The notes under the pieces: generated by a model
What the model saw: only the letters and a program-made list of their open reading frames with translations
Database searches by the model: none
What the model was told of the DNA's origin: nothing
NCBI RefSeq assembly: GCF_000238255.3
Contig: NZ_CP011039.1
Coordinates: 2,033,001-2,097,000 of the forward strand
Direction of reading: 5' to 3'
From: Pseudoalteromonas spongiae UST010723-006
GTDB taxonomy: Bacteria; Pseudomonadota; Gammaproteobacteria; Enterobacterales; Alteromonadaceae
DNA length: 64,000 bases
Position numbers and translations under genes: made by a program
In this document: positions 31,275-41,009 of the stretch, in pieces
Layout: each line of letters begins with the position of its first letter
Position numbering within the stretch: position 1 is the stretch's first letter

Positions 31275-32291
31275 TTATAGGTATTGTTCGATTAACAACT
31301 CTGCGATTTGTACACTATTTGTTGCCGCACCTTTACGTGTGTTATCAGATACAACCCACAAATTTAATCCATGTGGATGGCTAATATCTTGACGTACACG
31401 GCCAACATATACCGCGTCATTGCCGCTCGCATCTGTCACCGGTGTTGGGTAGTCTTGCTCGTCTTCGATATATTCTACGCCTGGCGCATCGTTTAACAAC
31501 TGCTTCACATGTTCAACATCTACCGGCATACGCGTTTCTAAGTGAATCGCTTCTGCATGACCATAAAATACAGGTACGCGCACAGCCGTTGGGTTAACCA
31601 TTACACTGCTATCGCCGAATATTTTCTGCGTTTCCCACACCATTTTCATCTCTTCACGGGTGTAGCCATTATCTTCAAACGAATCAATTTGTGGGATCAC
31701 ATTAAACGCGATTTGCTTAGGAAATACGTCGTTTTCAAGTGGACGCGCATTCATTAGGTTTGCTGTTTGTTTTGCTAACTCATCAACCGCTTTTTTACCA
31801 CCACCTGAAACAGACTGATAAGTAGTTACGTTAATACGATCAATACCATAGGCATCATAAATCGGCTTTAGTGCCACCATCATTTGAATAGTTGAACAGT
31901 TCGGGTTAGCAATAATATTGCGATTTCTAAAGTCACTCAGTGCTTCAGGGTTAACCTCAGGCACAACTAACGGCACATCGTAGTCGTAACGAAAATGTGA
32001 GGTATTGTCGATAACCACACACCCTGCTTCTGCTGCAATTGGCGCATATTTTTCCGAAACGCTGCCACCCGCTGAGAACAGGGCAATATGGGCATTAGCA
32101 AAATCGAAGGTCTCAACATCAATCACTTCAATGTCTTCGCCTGCAAACTTAATATCTTCGCCTGCACTGCGCTCTGATGCCAATAAATACAGCGTATCAA
32201 TTGGAAACTTACGCTCTTCTAGTGTTTCGATAATTTGACGGCCTACTAGGCCCGTTGCACCTAAAACGGCAACATTGAATTTTTGTGACAT
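31275..32291 (-). CDS. asd: Aspartate-semialdehyde dehydrogenase
   Basis: NADPH-dependent reduction of aspartyl phosphate to aspartate semialdehyde, for lysine/DAP, methionine and threonine. NADP loop GATGLVGRQ is at the N-terminus. Catalytic Cys132 in NPNCSTIQ is present, so this is a functional Asd, not a Usg-type relative lacking activity. I chose ATG 32291 (MSQKFNVAVL, 338 residues) because GAGGAA lies just upstream. It starts right after the pdxB stop. Confidence 0.95.
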   Translation of the reverse strand: MSQKFNVAVLGATGLVGRQIIETLEERKFPIDTLYLLASERSAGEDIKFAGEDIEVIDVETFDFANAHIALFSAGGSVSEKYAPIAAEAGCVVIDNTSHFRYDYDVPLVVPEVNPEALSDFRNRNIIANPNCSTIQMMVALKPIYDAYGIDRINVTTYQSVSGGGKKAVDELAKQTANLMNARPLENDVFPKQIAFNVIPQIDSFEDNGYTREEMKMVWETQKIFGDSSVMVNPTAVRVPVFYGHAEAIHLETRMPVDVEHVKQLLNDAPGVEYIEDEQDYPTPVTDASGNDAVYVGRVRQDISHPHGLNLWVVSDNTRKGAATNSVQIAELLIEQYL

Positions 32292-32292
32292 G

Positions 32293-33420
32293 TTATTCCT
32301 CAATCACGTTAAAGCCCAGTTGGCTTAAACGTTTTGCATTTGCAGTTGAACTGCATTTTACCGTTAAAGTGCTAAATTCGCGACGTCCCGGATAGTTTTT
32401 TCTTAAACTATCGAATCCTTCACTATTTAAGCCGTTTTTTAATAAGCCATAATCGCGGCGCGCATCATACACGCTATGCACTAACTGACAAATATTTGCA
32501 TCGCTAAACGTTGTGCCTAAATGTACCGCCATAAACTCAGGTTGAGGGAGAAAATCTGCCATTTTGTGCGTTGTTGGTTTACCGAGTTGCTGACAAACTG
32601 CTTGATACAACATATCCGTTCCACCAGCTTTACCCTCAAGGCTGTGACCGGCAATATGCACTGAGCCAATACGTGTGTATGGCAGTAAGGCTTGTTCAAT
32701 ATTCGGCTCATTCTCCCAGACATCCAACACTAACGATAATCCACCGCCCGCTTGCATAAAGTTGAGCAATGCGGAGTTATCAATGACATCACCGCGACAT
32801 GAGTTCACCACAATCGCATTTGATTTTAACTTGGCTAAATTGCCTTGGTTAAGTAAATGTTTTGTTTTATGAATGCCTTCTTTTACTAATGGCACATGAA
32901 AGCTCAAGATATCAGCTTTCTCAATCACTGTATCAAGTGACACACCTTCGCTTAGCTCGCCGGCAGCTTGCTTTGGCGGATCGCACAAAAGTAACTTACA
33001 GCCCAAAGCTTCAAGTTTAACCGCAAGGCGGCTACCAATATTGCCTACCCCAATAATACCGACCGTTTTATCACGTAAGCTAAAATCATCTTCTTGCGCA
33101 AGCGCGAGTAGGCTTGATATGACATACTCGGCCACAGCCGTTGCATTGCAACCCGGTGCGCTGGAAAACGCGATACCTTTTTGCTGTAACAGCGTTTGAT
33201 CAACGTGATCAGTGCCTATAGTTGCAGTGCCAACAAATTTCAGTTTGTTTGCATGCGCTAATAAATTGGCATCAACTTTGGTAATTGAACGTACCAATAG
33301 AATATCAGTATCAATAAGTTGTTGGGGATCTAGCTCACGACCGGCAAATCGAGTGATTTCACCGAATTCTGAAAAAAACTCTTCGACCAAAGGCATATTT
33401 TGGTCTGCAAGAATGCGCAT
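32293..33420 (-). CDS. pdxB: Erythronate-4-phosphate dehydrogenase
   Basis: Second step of DXP-dependent pyridoxal phosphate synthesis. It is a D-2-hydroxyacid dehydrogenase with NAD loop GVIGVGNIGSRL, VVNSCRGDVID and the catalytic His in HIAGHSLEGK. A C-terminal PdxB dimerisation domain completes 375 residues. It lies between fabB and asd; its stop is one base from the asd start, so the two are probably co-translated. Confidence 0.95.
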   Translation of the reverse strand: MRILADQNMPLVEEFFSEFGEITRFAGRELDPQQLIDTDILLVRSITKVDANLLAHANKLKFVGTATIGTDHVDQTLLQQKGIAFSSAPGCNATAVAEYVISSLLALAQEDDFSLRDKTVGIIGVGNIGSRLAVKLEALGCKLLLCDPPKQAAGELSEGVSLDTVIEKADILSFHVPLVKEGIHKTKHLLNQGNLAKLKSNAIVVNSCRGDVIDNSALLNFMQAGGGLSLVLDVWENEPNIEQALLPYTRIGSVHIAGHSLEGKAGGTDMLYQAVCQQLGKPTTHKMADFLPQPEFMAVHLGTTFSDANICQLVHSVYDARRDYGLLKNGLNSEGFDSLRKNYPGRREFSTLTVKCSSTANAKRLSQLGFNVIEE

Positions 33421-33469
33421 ACTTGTCCTATTAAGGCAAACGGGTGATACGCTATTTTAACGGGAATAA

Positions 33470-33499
33470 AAAAGCCACTCAATCACTTAAGTGGCTTTT
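33470..33499. terminator. Terminator between fabB and pdxB
   Basis: AAAAGCCACT (33470-33479) and AGTGGCTTTT (33490-33499) form a perfect 10-bp stem with a ten-base loop and A/T tails. It ends fabB transcripts on the minus strand. Confidence 0.85.
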
Positions 33500-33536
33500 C
33501 TTAGATTCATTTAGCGATAACTAAAACGTTCGCTAA

Positions 33537-34751
33537 TTAACCCTTGTATTTTTGCATTACAAGCGTTGCGTTTGTGCCGCCAAAACCGAAGCTGTTTGAC
33601 ATCACAGTGTTAAGCTCGGTTTCACGCGCTTCTTTTACGATATCTAAACCTTCAGCTTGCTCATCTAATTCATCGATGTTGATAGATGGTGCAACAAAGT
33701 TATTTTGTAGCATTAGAATTGAGTAAATCGCTTCGTGTACACCAGCGGCGCCCAGAGCGTGACCTGTCATTGCTTTTGTCGCACTGATTGCAGGTGATTT
33801 ACCACCAAACACTTCTTGAATTGCGCCAAGCTCTTTTACATCACCTACCGGTGTTGATGTACCGTGCGTGTTTAGGTAATCCACTTCACCTTCAACCGTG
33901 GCAAGCGCCTGTTGCATACAACGAACTGCTCCTTCACCTGATGGTGCAACCATGTCGTAACCGTCTGACGTTGCGCCGTAACCTACGATTTCACCGTAGA
34001 TTTTCGCACCACGCGCAAGCGCGTGCTCTAATTCTTCAACAACAACGATACCGCCACCGCCAGAAATAACAAAACCATCACGATTTGCGTCATAAGTACG
34101 TGAAGCAAGCTCAGGAGTTTCATTATACTTCGTTGATAATGCACCCATCGCGTCAAATTCCATTGCTAATGTCCAGTGAAGTTCTTCACCGCCACCAGCA
34201 AAAATAACATCTTGTTTGCCTAACTGGATTTGCTCAACCGCGTTACCAATACAGTGTGCTGACGTTGCACATGCTGAACTGATTGAGTAGTTAACACCTT
34301 TAATTTTAAACGGTGTTGCTAAACATGCTGACGTAGTTGATGCCATAGTACGCGGTACCATGTATGGACCTACGCGCTTAACACCTTTTTCACGAAGAAT
34401 ATCAGCAGCTTCAACTTGATACTTAGATGAACCACCACCTGAACCTACAATAATGCCCGTACGCGGGTTAGAAACTTGCTCTTCATTTAGGCCAGCATCT
34501 TCAATTGCTTGTTGCATTGAGATATATGAATACGCTGCTGCGTCACCCATAAAACGGAATGCTTTACGATCAACATGCTCTTTCGGGTCAAGATCAATGC
34601 TACCGCTCACATTTGAACGTAATTTTAAATCTGCAAACTCTTGATTGAATGTGATGCCTGAACGGCCTGCTTTTAATGATTCAAGTACTTCTTCTTGATT
34701 ATTACCGATACTTGAAACAATACCGATACCCGTAATTACGGCTCTTTTCAT
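33537..34751 (-). CDS. fabB: FabB, beta-ketoacyl-ACP synthase I
   Basis: Condensing enzyme needed for unsaturated fatty acid elongation. The catalytic triad is Cys161 (SSACATSAH), the His in [12 protein letters not shown] near 296 and the His in [10 protein letters not shown] near 331. Its length is 404 residues (E. coli FabB 406). It is divergent from mnmC, a classical fabB-mnmC arrangement. FadR- and FabR-like sequences lie 53-89 bases upstream (34804-34840). Confidence 0.96.
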   Translation of the reverse strand: MKRAVITGIGIVSSIGNNQEEVLESLKAGRSGITFNQEFADLKLRSNVSGSIDLDPKEHVDRKAFRFMGDAAAYSYISMQQAIEDAGLNEEQVSNPRTGIIVGSGGGSSKYQVEAADILREKGVKRVGPYMVPRTMASTTSACLATPFKIKGVNYSISSACATSAHCIGNAVEQIQLGKQDVIFAGGGEELHWTLAMEFDAMGALSTKYNETPELASRTYDANRDGFVISGGGGIVVVEELEHALARGAKIYGEIVGYGATSDGYDMVAPSGEGAVRCMQQALATVEGEVDYLNTHGTSTPVGDVKELGAIQEVFGGKSPAISATKAMTGHALGAAGVHEAIYSILMLQNNFVAPSINIDELDEQAEGLDIVKEARETELNTVMSNSFGFGGTNATLVMQKYKG

Positions 34752-34803
34752 GGATAAACCTTTTCTACAAAGATAATTGTGCTCTATTCTACGTGTTATT
34801 TAC

Positions 34804-34840
34804 AAAAAACTGGTCTAATCTCAGCGTACACGTGTTTCGA
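34804..34840. promoter_or_regulatory. Adjacent FadR-like and FabR-like sites upstream of fabB
   Basis: AACTGGTCTAAT (34808-34819) is followed immediately by AGCGTACACGTGTTTCGA (34823-34840). The second matches the AGCGTACA..TGT FabR operator known at E. coli fabA/fabB. The pairing of a FadR half-site and a FabR site recalls the E. coli fabA promoter. Binding is inferred. Confidence 0.6.
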
Positions 34841-34958
34841 ATTTACAGTATTTTAACTTTAACTGCTAAATAAATAAGACTTAATTGTTCTAAATCAAGT
34901 TTAACCGCCCCCCTATATCTCGTACAATAGCGCTACGTTAAGTTTGTTTTAAATAATT

Positions 34959-36941
34959 ATGATCCGCCACGCAAAAATTGAGTTTAATGAATCAGGCACA
35001 CCGGTCGCACAAGACTTCGATGATGTGTATTTTTCGAACGATAACGGCTTGTTAGAGTCAGATTATGTGTTTTTTCAACAAAACAATATTGCTTCGCGTT
35101 GGCAACATCATCCTAGAAGGCACTTTGTTATTGCTGAAACGGGGTTTGGTACAGGGCTAAATTTTTTAAACACCTGGCAGCGGTTTAACCAAGATAGCGA
35201 CAAATCAGTTGAACAACTGCATTTTATTAGCTTTGAAAAATTCCCGCTTGAACAATCAGCGCTGCAACAAGCGCTTGCTGCTTGGCCAGAGTTAACAAGC
35301 TTAAGTGAGCAACTTGTCGCAAGTTATCCAACTGCCATTGCAGGCTGTCATCGTTTAGAGTTTGATCAAGGTCGCGTTATATTGGATTTGTGGTTTGGCG
35401 ATATTCAAGACACCCTGCCACAGCTTTGTTACGGTGAAAACGGCATTGTCGATGCCTGGTACCTTGATGGTTTTGCCCCCAGTAAAAACCCTGATATGTG
35501 GCAACAGTCGTTATTTGATGGCATGGCCAACCTGGGGCGTAGCGACTGTACCTTTGCCACTTTTACCGCCGCCGGCTTTGTACGCCGAGGCCTTGCCGAT
35601 GCGGGCTTTAGCGTAAAAAAAGTAAAAGGTTACGGCCGTAAACGTGAAATGGTGGTTGGCACATTAGAAAAAGCAAATCAAAGCAGTACACAACCAGCCT
35701 ATTTTGAGCGTAGCACGCAATCACTTGAAAAAGTTGCAATTATTGGCGGCGGCATTGCCACTGCAACCTTAGCTTACAGCTTTGCAAAACGGGGCATAGC
35801 TTGCGATATTTTTTGTAAAGATGATGCACTCGCAAAAGGTGCGTCGCATAATCACCAAGGCGCTGTTTACCCAAATCTACAAGCTGATTTTAATGCCATA
35901 AGCGAGTTTTTTGCTCATAGCTTTTATTATGCTAAACGTGTTTATCAGCAAATACATGATGATGGCTATCACTATCCACACGATTGGTGCGGTGTACTAT
36001 TACATGGCATCAGCGACAGTAAAGTAGAGATTCAACAACGTCTTATAGAAAAAAGCGCGTGGCCAAGTTCTTTAATTCGCGGTGTATCAGCACAACAAGC
36101 AAACGATATTGCCGGTTTTGAGGCTAACTTTTCTGGCTTATTTATTAGTGAAGCTGGCTGGGTAAAACCACCGGCATTAGTAAACGCTATTTTCGCTGCG
36201 AGTAATAGTTATACATCACATAATATCGTTTTTAACACCGAAATTAGCGATATTGTAAAAACACAAAATGGCTATCAACTTATTGATTCAAACAATCAAA
36301 GTGTTGGAGAGTTTAGCCAAGTGTTCATCACCTGCGGTGAGTTAACTACCCGTTTTTCACAAACCCAAGTACTGCCATTTAGCCCTGTACGTGGTCAAGT
36401 TACCCGCGTTATGGCAAACGGCTTATCGCAAAAACTAAAAACCGTGCTGTGTCATAAAGGGTATTTCACTCCCCAGTTAGATAACACTCACTGTATGGGC
36501 GCAACGTTCGAAAAACATAGTATGAGTCGAGAGATTAGTAGTAGCGACAACTTAATTAATTTAAATCAATTGCGCTCGTTTTATCCCGAGCAGTTGGGGA
36601 TCACCGAAGAATCAATACTCGATGCTAAAGCCGCTATTCGCTGCACAACTCCAGATCATCAACCAATCGTTGGTGAAGTTCCCGATGAAGACACATTGTT
36701 AAACAACTTTGCGCCACTGAGAAACGGCAAACATTACGACTTTGCAACTAATGCTAACCCAAATAACGGTTTATTTGTGTTTTCCGGCTTAGGTGCGCGC
36801 GGGCTATGTACAGCGCCACTCGCTGCGGAGATGTTAGTAGCGGCACTTTGTGACGAACCATTGCCTGTGCCAACCCATATCAGTGAAATGCTACATCCTA
36901 ATCGCTTTATTGTGCGCGATTTAAAACGCAACAAGCGATAA
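34959..36941 (+). CDS. mnmC: MnmC, bifunctional tRNA mnm5s2U modification enzyme
   Basis: Completes 5-methylaminomethyl-2-thiouridine at the wobble base of tRNAs. The N-terminal methyltransferase domain (about 1-240; ETGFGTGLNFLNTWQRF, DAWYLDGFAPSKNPDMW) methylates nm5U. The C-terminal FAD oxidase (about 255-660; VAIIGGGIATATLAYSFA) removes the carboxymethyl group. Both halves are complete, giving 660 residues. It is divergent from fabB as in E. coli. Confidence 0.95.
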   Translation: MIRHAKIEFNESGTPVAQDFDDVYFSNDNGLLESDYVFFQQNNIASRWQHHPRRHFVIAETGFGTGLNFLNTWQRFNQDSDKSVEQLHFISFEKFPLEQSALQQALAAWPELTSLSEQLVASYPTAIAGCHRLEFDQGRVILDLWFGDIQDTLPQLCYGENGIVDAWYLDGFAPSKNPDMWQQSLFDGMANLGRSDCTFATFTAAGFVRRGLADAGFSVKKVKGYGRKREMVVGTLEKANQSSTQPAYFERSTQSLEKVAIIGGGIATATLAYSFAKRGIACDIFCKDDALAKGASHNHQGAVYPNLQADFNAISEFFAHSFYYAKRVYQQIHDDGYHYPHDWCGVLLHGISDSKVEIQQRLIEKSAWPSSLIRGVSAQQANDIAGFEANFSGLFISEAGWVKPPALVNAIFAASNSYTSHNIVFNTEISDIVKTQNGYQLIDSNNQSVGEFSQVFITCGELTTRFSQTQVLPFSPVRGQVTRVMANGLSQKLKTVLCHKGYFTPQLDNTHCMGATFEKHSMSREISSSDNLINLNQLRSFYPEQLGITEESILDAKAAIRCTTPDHQPIVGEVPDEDTLLNNFAPLRNGKHYDFATNANPNNGLFVFSGLGARGLCTAPLAAEMLVAALCDEPLPVPTHISEMLHPNRFIVRDLKRNKR

Positions 36942-36951
36942 AAAAACGATA

Positions 36952-36987
36952 AAAAAAGCCGCATAGTTTGCACTATGCGGCTTTTTT
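36952..36987. terminator. Bidirectional terminator between mnmC and the collagenase gene
   Basis: AAAAAAGCCGCATAG-TTTGCA-CTATGCGGCTTTTTT, a strong perfect stem with tails on both sides. Confidence 0.92.
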
Positions 36988-37006
36988 GAGAGTTAATTTC
37001 GGGAAA

Positions 37007-39805
37007 TTAACGACAACCTGGCGTATTAAAGTCGACAACAATCGACGCACCACTTGCAGTACCTGAGACTTTTACATAACCCCAATACTCGCTTTGGTTG
37101 GTGATGTAAATACACTCACCATTACCCACATTTTGTGATGATGCATCTACACTACCAGCACTTGGCCAACCGCCATTACGATATTCTAGATTAATGTCAC
37201 CAGAACCATTTGACGTAGTAATAGCTACACTTGTTGCACCACTTACATCCGCAATGCTTAACCAAATTGGTTCTTGTTCCGCAAGACACATTACATCGCC
37301 ATCGTATAAACGACCGCCACCACTTGGGCCCTCTGTTGCACATGCATTTGGTACATTAAAACCACCGCCACTTTGTACTGTGTAGTTAGCTTTTAGTTGT
37401 GTATCAAAATTAGCATAGCCGTAAACCATTACGTGATAAGTGCCTGCTTGTGGCTGTGCGATAGTACAACGCTCACTATTACCGCCAACATATGGACGAC
37501 AGTCATAGCTTTCCATTGTTGGTGCATCACCAAACTTCACATATAAGTCACCATCACCCGAACCACCATTTAAAGTAATTTCTAAATCACTGGCGTTTGC
37601 AGGTACGTTTACAACAAAGCGTTTCTCATCGCCGGTGTTACCCGTTACCTGCTGCGCTACGCCGTTTTGTAGCTCATTACCAACTGGTGGCTGTGTACCT
37701 GTCACTGTTGCTGTAGTTGACACGCTAGCACTTGCACCTTCTGAATCAGTCACAGTAAGTGTTACTGCATAGTCTGCCGCGGTTGCGTAACTGTGGCTTG
37801 GGTTAGCTTCTGAACTTGTTGTGCCATCGCCAAAGTCCCAGCTGTATGACGCGATACTTGATTCTTCATCATAAGAGCCATTGCTCGTAAACGAAATTAA
37901 CTCGCCCACTTCGCCACTGTATGGACCATTAATTACCGCCACAGGTGCTTTATTTTGTGGTGGGTTTGTATCACCGTTAGCAAGTGCTTGTGTCCACTGC
38001 GTAAACTCAGCATCATAGTTTGTTGCCCAAGTATTGATACGTGATTTATACCCTGCCCAATCACCTGAACGTGTTGACGCTAACATTTGGTTTAGTTCAT
38101 CGCGATGATTTTCGAACATAAAGCGAACTGCCAAGTAACCCCAACGGTAAATACGATCTTGGTCAAAACCATCGTATGTTGTTTCAAATACCGTACCTAA
38201 GCTGTAAGTCGAACCATCTTTAATGGTATCAATTGCCGCAGGGTTATCGTTTTCGTTTGCAATGTACTCTGCAACACCTTCGCTCCACCACACAATTGCT
38301 TCTGTTGGTGCGTTAAAGCCGCCGTACAAATCAAAACGACCATCAAGATAATGTACATACTCGTGCTCTAAGTTCCATACAAAGTGGTCGGCATTCGCAT
38401 AGCTTGCTTCATACGCAACAAAGTTTGGAATGTTACCCGGTGTTGATGGGTTACCTTCTAAGTACATACCACCGTTATTAGTGTTAATACCAAAAATAAC
38501 ACCCGCATATTTACCGTAGTCGTCACTTGAGTCAAAAATATTCACTTGTAGCTGGCTGTTCACGTCGTCAGCAACCGGTGTGTTATTGGTTTGCAATTGA
38601 CCGTGGAAATACGTTTCTTCATAACCCATTTTGCTACACGCAGCTTGATGCTGCGCGCTAGTCATATTTTGTGAACGAATTTTAATCGTGCTACTACAGG
38701 TATACGTTTGTGATAACACTTGGGATTCAAGTTGCTCTTCAAATCCACAAATATTATAAGTATCACAGCTGCCGTGGTAACCCGCTGTATCTGCCGCACC
38801 TAACCATACCGAATCGCCATACCCATACATTTGGTAATCAGTGAAAATACGATTTAACGCTGCATCAACAGCTGTTTGAATAGTACCTGGGTATTGTTTT
38901 AATCGACCTAATTCACGTGCTGCATTTGCAATCATAAATTCAGCATCAGAGTCGATCATATACGTGCTTGTTGTAAACTTTGCAAGTGCACTTACCAAAT
39001 CATTCGCTGAACCCACTTTATTTTTAAATTCAGTATTCCATTGCCCACGGAATAAAATTGTAAATACGCCGTTTACCGCACTACGCATATTCCACTTGCC
39101 TGCGTAACTTGCATTCCAACGGTTTAGCCATTCAACAACCACTGGTAAATACACATCTTGCTGCTCAGAGCTATCCATTGTGATAAGTACTTCTGAAAGT
39201 GTCTTACCGTGCGCATCATTGTCATCATAAAAATGGCTATTATTTACAAATGCATCAATGGCATTCTTAACAGCTGGTTTTACCCAAGACGCAAACGTTA
39301 CTTGGTCGTTGTAAAACTCCACATAATAACCGGCACGCAGATACAAAAATAATGCCTCGATATCGTTATCACCACCGCCTTGATAGCTATCAGCAAGGTT
39401 TTTAACGTGATTCGCTACTGCGTACATATTATTTGAATCGTACGCCGCAACTTGAATGTTACTCGCTGCACCAAATAGTTCATTAACACAAGTTGTACCC
39501 TGCGATTTAATTTCGCTAATTAGCTGGGTTGAGTTGCTCGTTGCTAAAGCGTTCACATCACACGTTGCCGCAACTGCTTGCTGCATACTTTGTGATTTAA
39601 GCGTATGAACGTGTTTATGTGCGTGATCGAAAGTGTGCGTTGATTGTTGAGTGGTTACCGCAGTAGGCGCGTTGTCCATGCGCTTAGACTCAACACCATG
39701 ATGGTGAACCTTAGGTTGATTTTGTGAAATAGGCGCGCTGGCTGCAAACGCACTTTGACCATAACTTAATGTGGCAAGCACTAACGCCAATTTTGTAAGT
39801 TTCAT
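37007..39805 (-). CDS. Secreted collagenase, peptidase family M9
   Basis: 932-residue secreted zinc metallopeptidase, likely active on collagen or gelatin. A signal peptide (MKLTKLALVLATLSYGQSAFAA) leads an M9 N-terminal activator region. The catalytic domain has HEYVH near residue 481 and the downstream Glu in WWSEGVAEYIA. A PKD domain covers about 618-700 (SYSWDFGDGTTSSEANPSHSY), and a PPC-type C-terminal domain about 710-805. The last 110 residues form a further beta-rich domain. It is a single gene with its own terminator, typical of protein-degrading marine bacteria. Confidence 0.92.
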   Translation of the reverse strand: MKLTKLALVLATLSYGQSAFAASAPISQNQPKVHHHGVESKRMDNAPTAVTTQQSTHTFDHAHKHVHTLKSQSMQQAVAATCDVNALATSNSTQLISEIKSQGTTCVNELFGAASNIQVAAYDSNNMYAVANHVKNLADSYQGGGDNDIEALFLYLRAGYYVEFYNDQVTFASWVKPAVKNAIDAFVNNSHFYDDNDAHGKTLSEVLITMDSSEQQDVYLPVVVEWLNRWNASYAGKWNMRSAVNGVFTILFRGQWNTEFKNKVGSANDLVSALAKFTTSTYMIDSDAEFMIANAARELGRLKQYPGTIQTAVDAALNRIFTDYQMYGYGDSVWLGAADTAGYHGSCDTYNICGFEEQLESQVLSQTYTCSSTIKIRSQNMTSAQHQAACSKMGYEETYFHGQLQTNNTPVADDVNSQLQVNIFDSSDDYGKYAGVIFGINTNNGGMYLEGNPSTPGNIPNFVAYEASYANADHFVWNLEHEYVHYLDGRFDLYGGFNAPTEAIVWWSEGVAEYIANENDNPAAIDTIKDGSTYSLGTVFETTYDGFDQDRIYRWGYLAVRFMFENHRDELNQMLASTRSGDWAGYKSRINTWATNYDAEFTQWTQALANGDTNPPQNKAPVAVINGPYSGEVGELISFTSNGSYDEESSIASYSWDFGDGTTSSEANPSHSYATAADYAVTLTVTDSEGASASVSTTATVTGTQPPVGNELQNGVAQQVTGNTGDEKRFVVNVPANASDLEITLNGGSGDGDLYVKFGDAPTMESYDCRPYVGGNSERCTIAQPQAGTYHVMVYGYANFDTQLKANYTVQSGGGFNVPNACATEGPSGGGRLYDGDVMCLAEQEPIWLSIADVSGATSVAITTSNGSGDINLEYRNGGWPSAGSVDASSQNVGNGECIYITNQSEYWGYVKVSGTASGASIVVDFNTPGCR

Positions 39806-40142
39806 TGTTTATTTCCAATTGTTGTTGTCATAATTTTTCGATAAAACCAGTATCGAGTTTCGTTGCTGAACGACATATTGAACCGGTAAAACATGGATTC
39901 AATATACTGTATACAATATATTAACTTTTGTTCTAAATATAGGGGCAAACTAACAGTTTTTTTGATAATGCATATTTTTCAATTGGTTATATTGTAAAAA
40001 TGCGAAAATTGTATTAGAAAATCACGCTATATTTGCAATAGTTACTTTGAGATGAAGTGTTGGCAGGTTTAATTGCACTAAAAACAACAGTTATTCAGGC
40101 TTACATTGCCCTAGCGCAAAGCGACAAAACAAATAAGCGCTA

Positions 40143-40158
40143 AACTTAATATTAAGTT
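40143..40158. promoter_or_regulatory. Perfect 16-bp palindrome upstream of the CBS gene
   Basis: AACTTAATATTAAGTT is fully self-complementary and lies 20 bases before the ATG at 40178, a plausible repressor site. The rest of the 372-base gap (39806-40177) is AT-rich and holds the divergent promoters; I see no gene in it. Confidence 0.4.
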
Positions 40159-40177
40159 CACTAATAAGTTAATAGTT

Positions 40178-40612
40178 ATGACAAAAACAATTGCAGAGTT
40201 AATGACGTGTGACGTGCTATCAATTGAACTAGACAATACGATGGCTGATGTTCACCAAATGATGAAAGATCATAATATTCGCCATATTCCTGTTTTAGAG
40301 AATGGCCTTTTTTACGGTATGGTGACACAAAAAAGTGTGCTTGCTAAAACCATGTATTTACTAGACAAATACGGCGTAAATGCGTTAAATAGAAGGGAAA
40401 AGCAAGTACCTGTTTCAGAGCTAGTGGATAAAGACGTGGTTTTTGCCAACGCGACAATGCCATTGACCGAGGCGGCACGCTTTTTCTTAAACAATCGGCA
40501 CGGATGTTTGCCTGTCGTAGACGACAACAACCAGTTGCAAGGAATAGTTACCTCATCCGATTTCGTTAGACTATCCTTAACACTATTAGAAAGTAAACCC
40601 ACAAATGGGTGA
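40178..40612 (+). CDS. Two-CBS-domain protein
   Basis: 144-residue cytoplasmic protein made of a CBS pair. The first is at about 8-60 (MTCDVLSIELDNTMADVHQM, HNIRHIPVLENGLFYGMVT) and the second at about 85-140 (VFANATMPLTEAARFFLNNR, CLPVVDDNNQLQGIVTSSDF). CBS pairs usually sense adenine nucleotides; the partner or output is unknown. It is followed after 14 bases by a small exported protein, probably in one transcript. Confidence 0.85.
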   Translation: MTKTIAELMTCDVLSIELDNTMADVHQMMKDHNIRHIPVLENGLFYGMVTQKSVLAKTMYLLDKYGVNALNRREKQVPVSELVDKDVVFANATMPLTEAARFFLNNRHGCLPVVDDNNQLQGIVTSSDFVRLSLTLLESKPTNG

Positions 40613-40626
40613 TCAGGAGTGATAAA

Positions 40627-40956
40627 ATGAAGAAGTTATGTTGCAGTATCGCACTGGGCGTTTTAATGAGCTTTAGCTTTGCGGCGCAAGCAAATATTGA
40701 CGACGTACCCCTTCCGAACGATTTTCAAGTACGTATGGCACTTGAAGACGATTACCCTATGATCATCTCCGGTTTTGTAAAACAAGACTTAGATTCTGTA
40801 ATGGCGTTTTATCGCAATACCTTAGGTGAGCCAGAAACCATCACAGAAGACATTGGCCGCTATACATATTTTTATACGGTTTCGGGTAAACGCGTTAAGA
40901 TTGGTTTTTACCAGCAAGAAAGTTGGTGTGAAGTAAGTATTATGATGACGAAATAA
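40627..40956 (+). CDS. Small exported protein of unknown function
   Basis: 109 residues starting MKKLCCSIALGVLMSFSFAAQA, a signal peptide with an AQA cleavage site. ATG 40627 has GGAG nine bases ahead, so I prefer it to an in-frame start at 40609. The mature part (VKQDLDSVMAFYRNTLGEP, KRVKIGFYQQESWCEVSIM) is about 85 residues; I do not recognise the family. It ends inside a 13-bp inverted repeat that covers its stop codon. Confidence 0.75.
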   Translation: MKKLCCSIALGVLMSFSFAAQANIDDVPLPNDFQVRMALEDDYPMIISGFVKQDLDSVMAFYRNTLGEPETITEDIGRYTYFYTVSGKRVKIGFYQQESWCEVSIMMTK

Positions 40957-40970
40957 CTTCGTCATCATAA
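40940..40970. terminator. Inverted repeat spanning a stop codon, likely bidirectional terminator
   Basis: TTATGATGACGAA (40940-40952) and TTCGTCATCATAA (40958-40970) form a perfect 13-bp stem with loop ATAAC. It lies between the small exported protein (+) and motY (-). There is no long T-run, so termination efficiency is uncertain. Confidence 0.5.
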
Positions 40971-41009
40971 TTTAGAAACCGTCTTAACAGACTTATCTGC
41001 TAAAGACCG

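Noticed and set aside
39900..39925. LexA-like box (CTGTATAC...) upstream of the collagenase gene
   Set aside because: The second half (CAG) of the SOS box is missing and the gene has no link to DNA damage.
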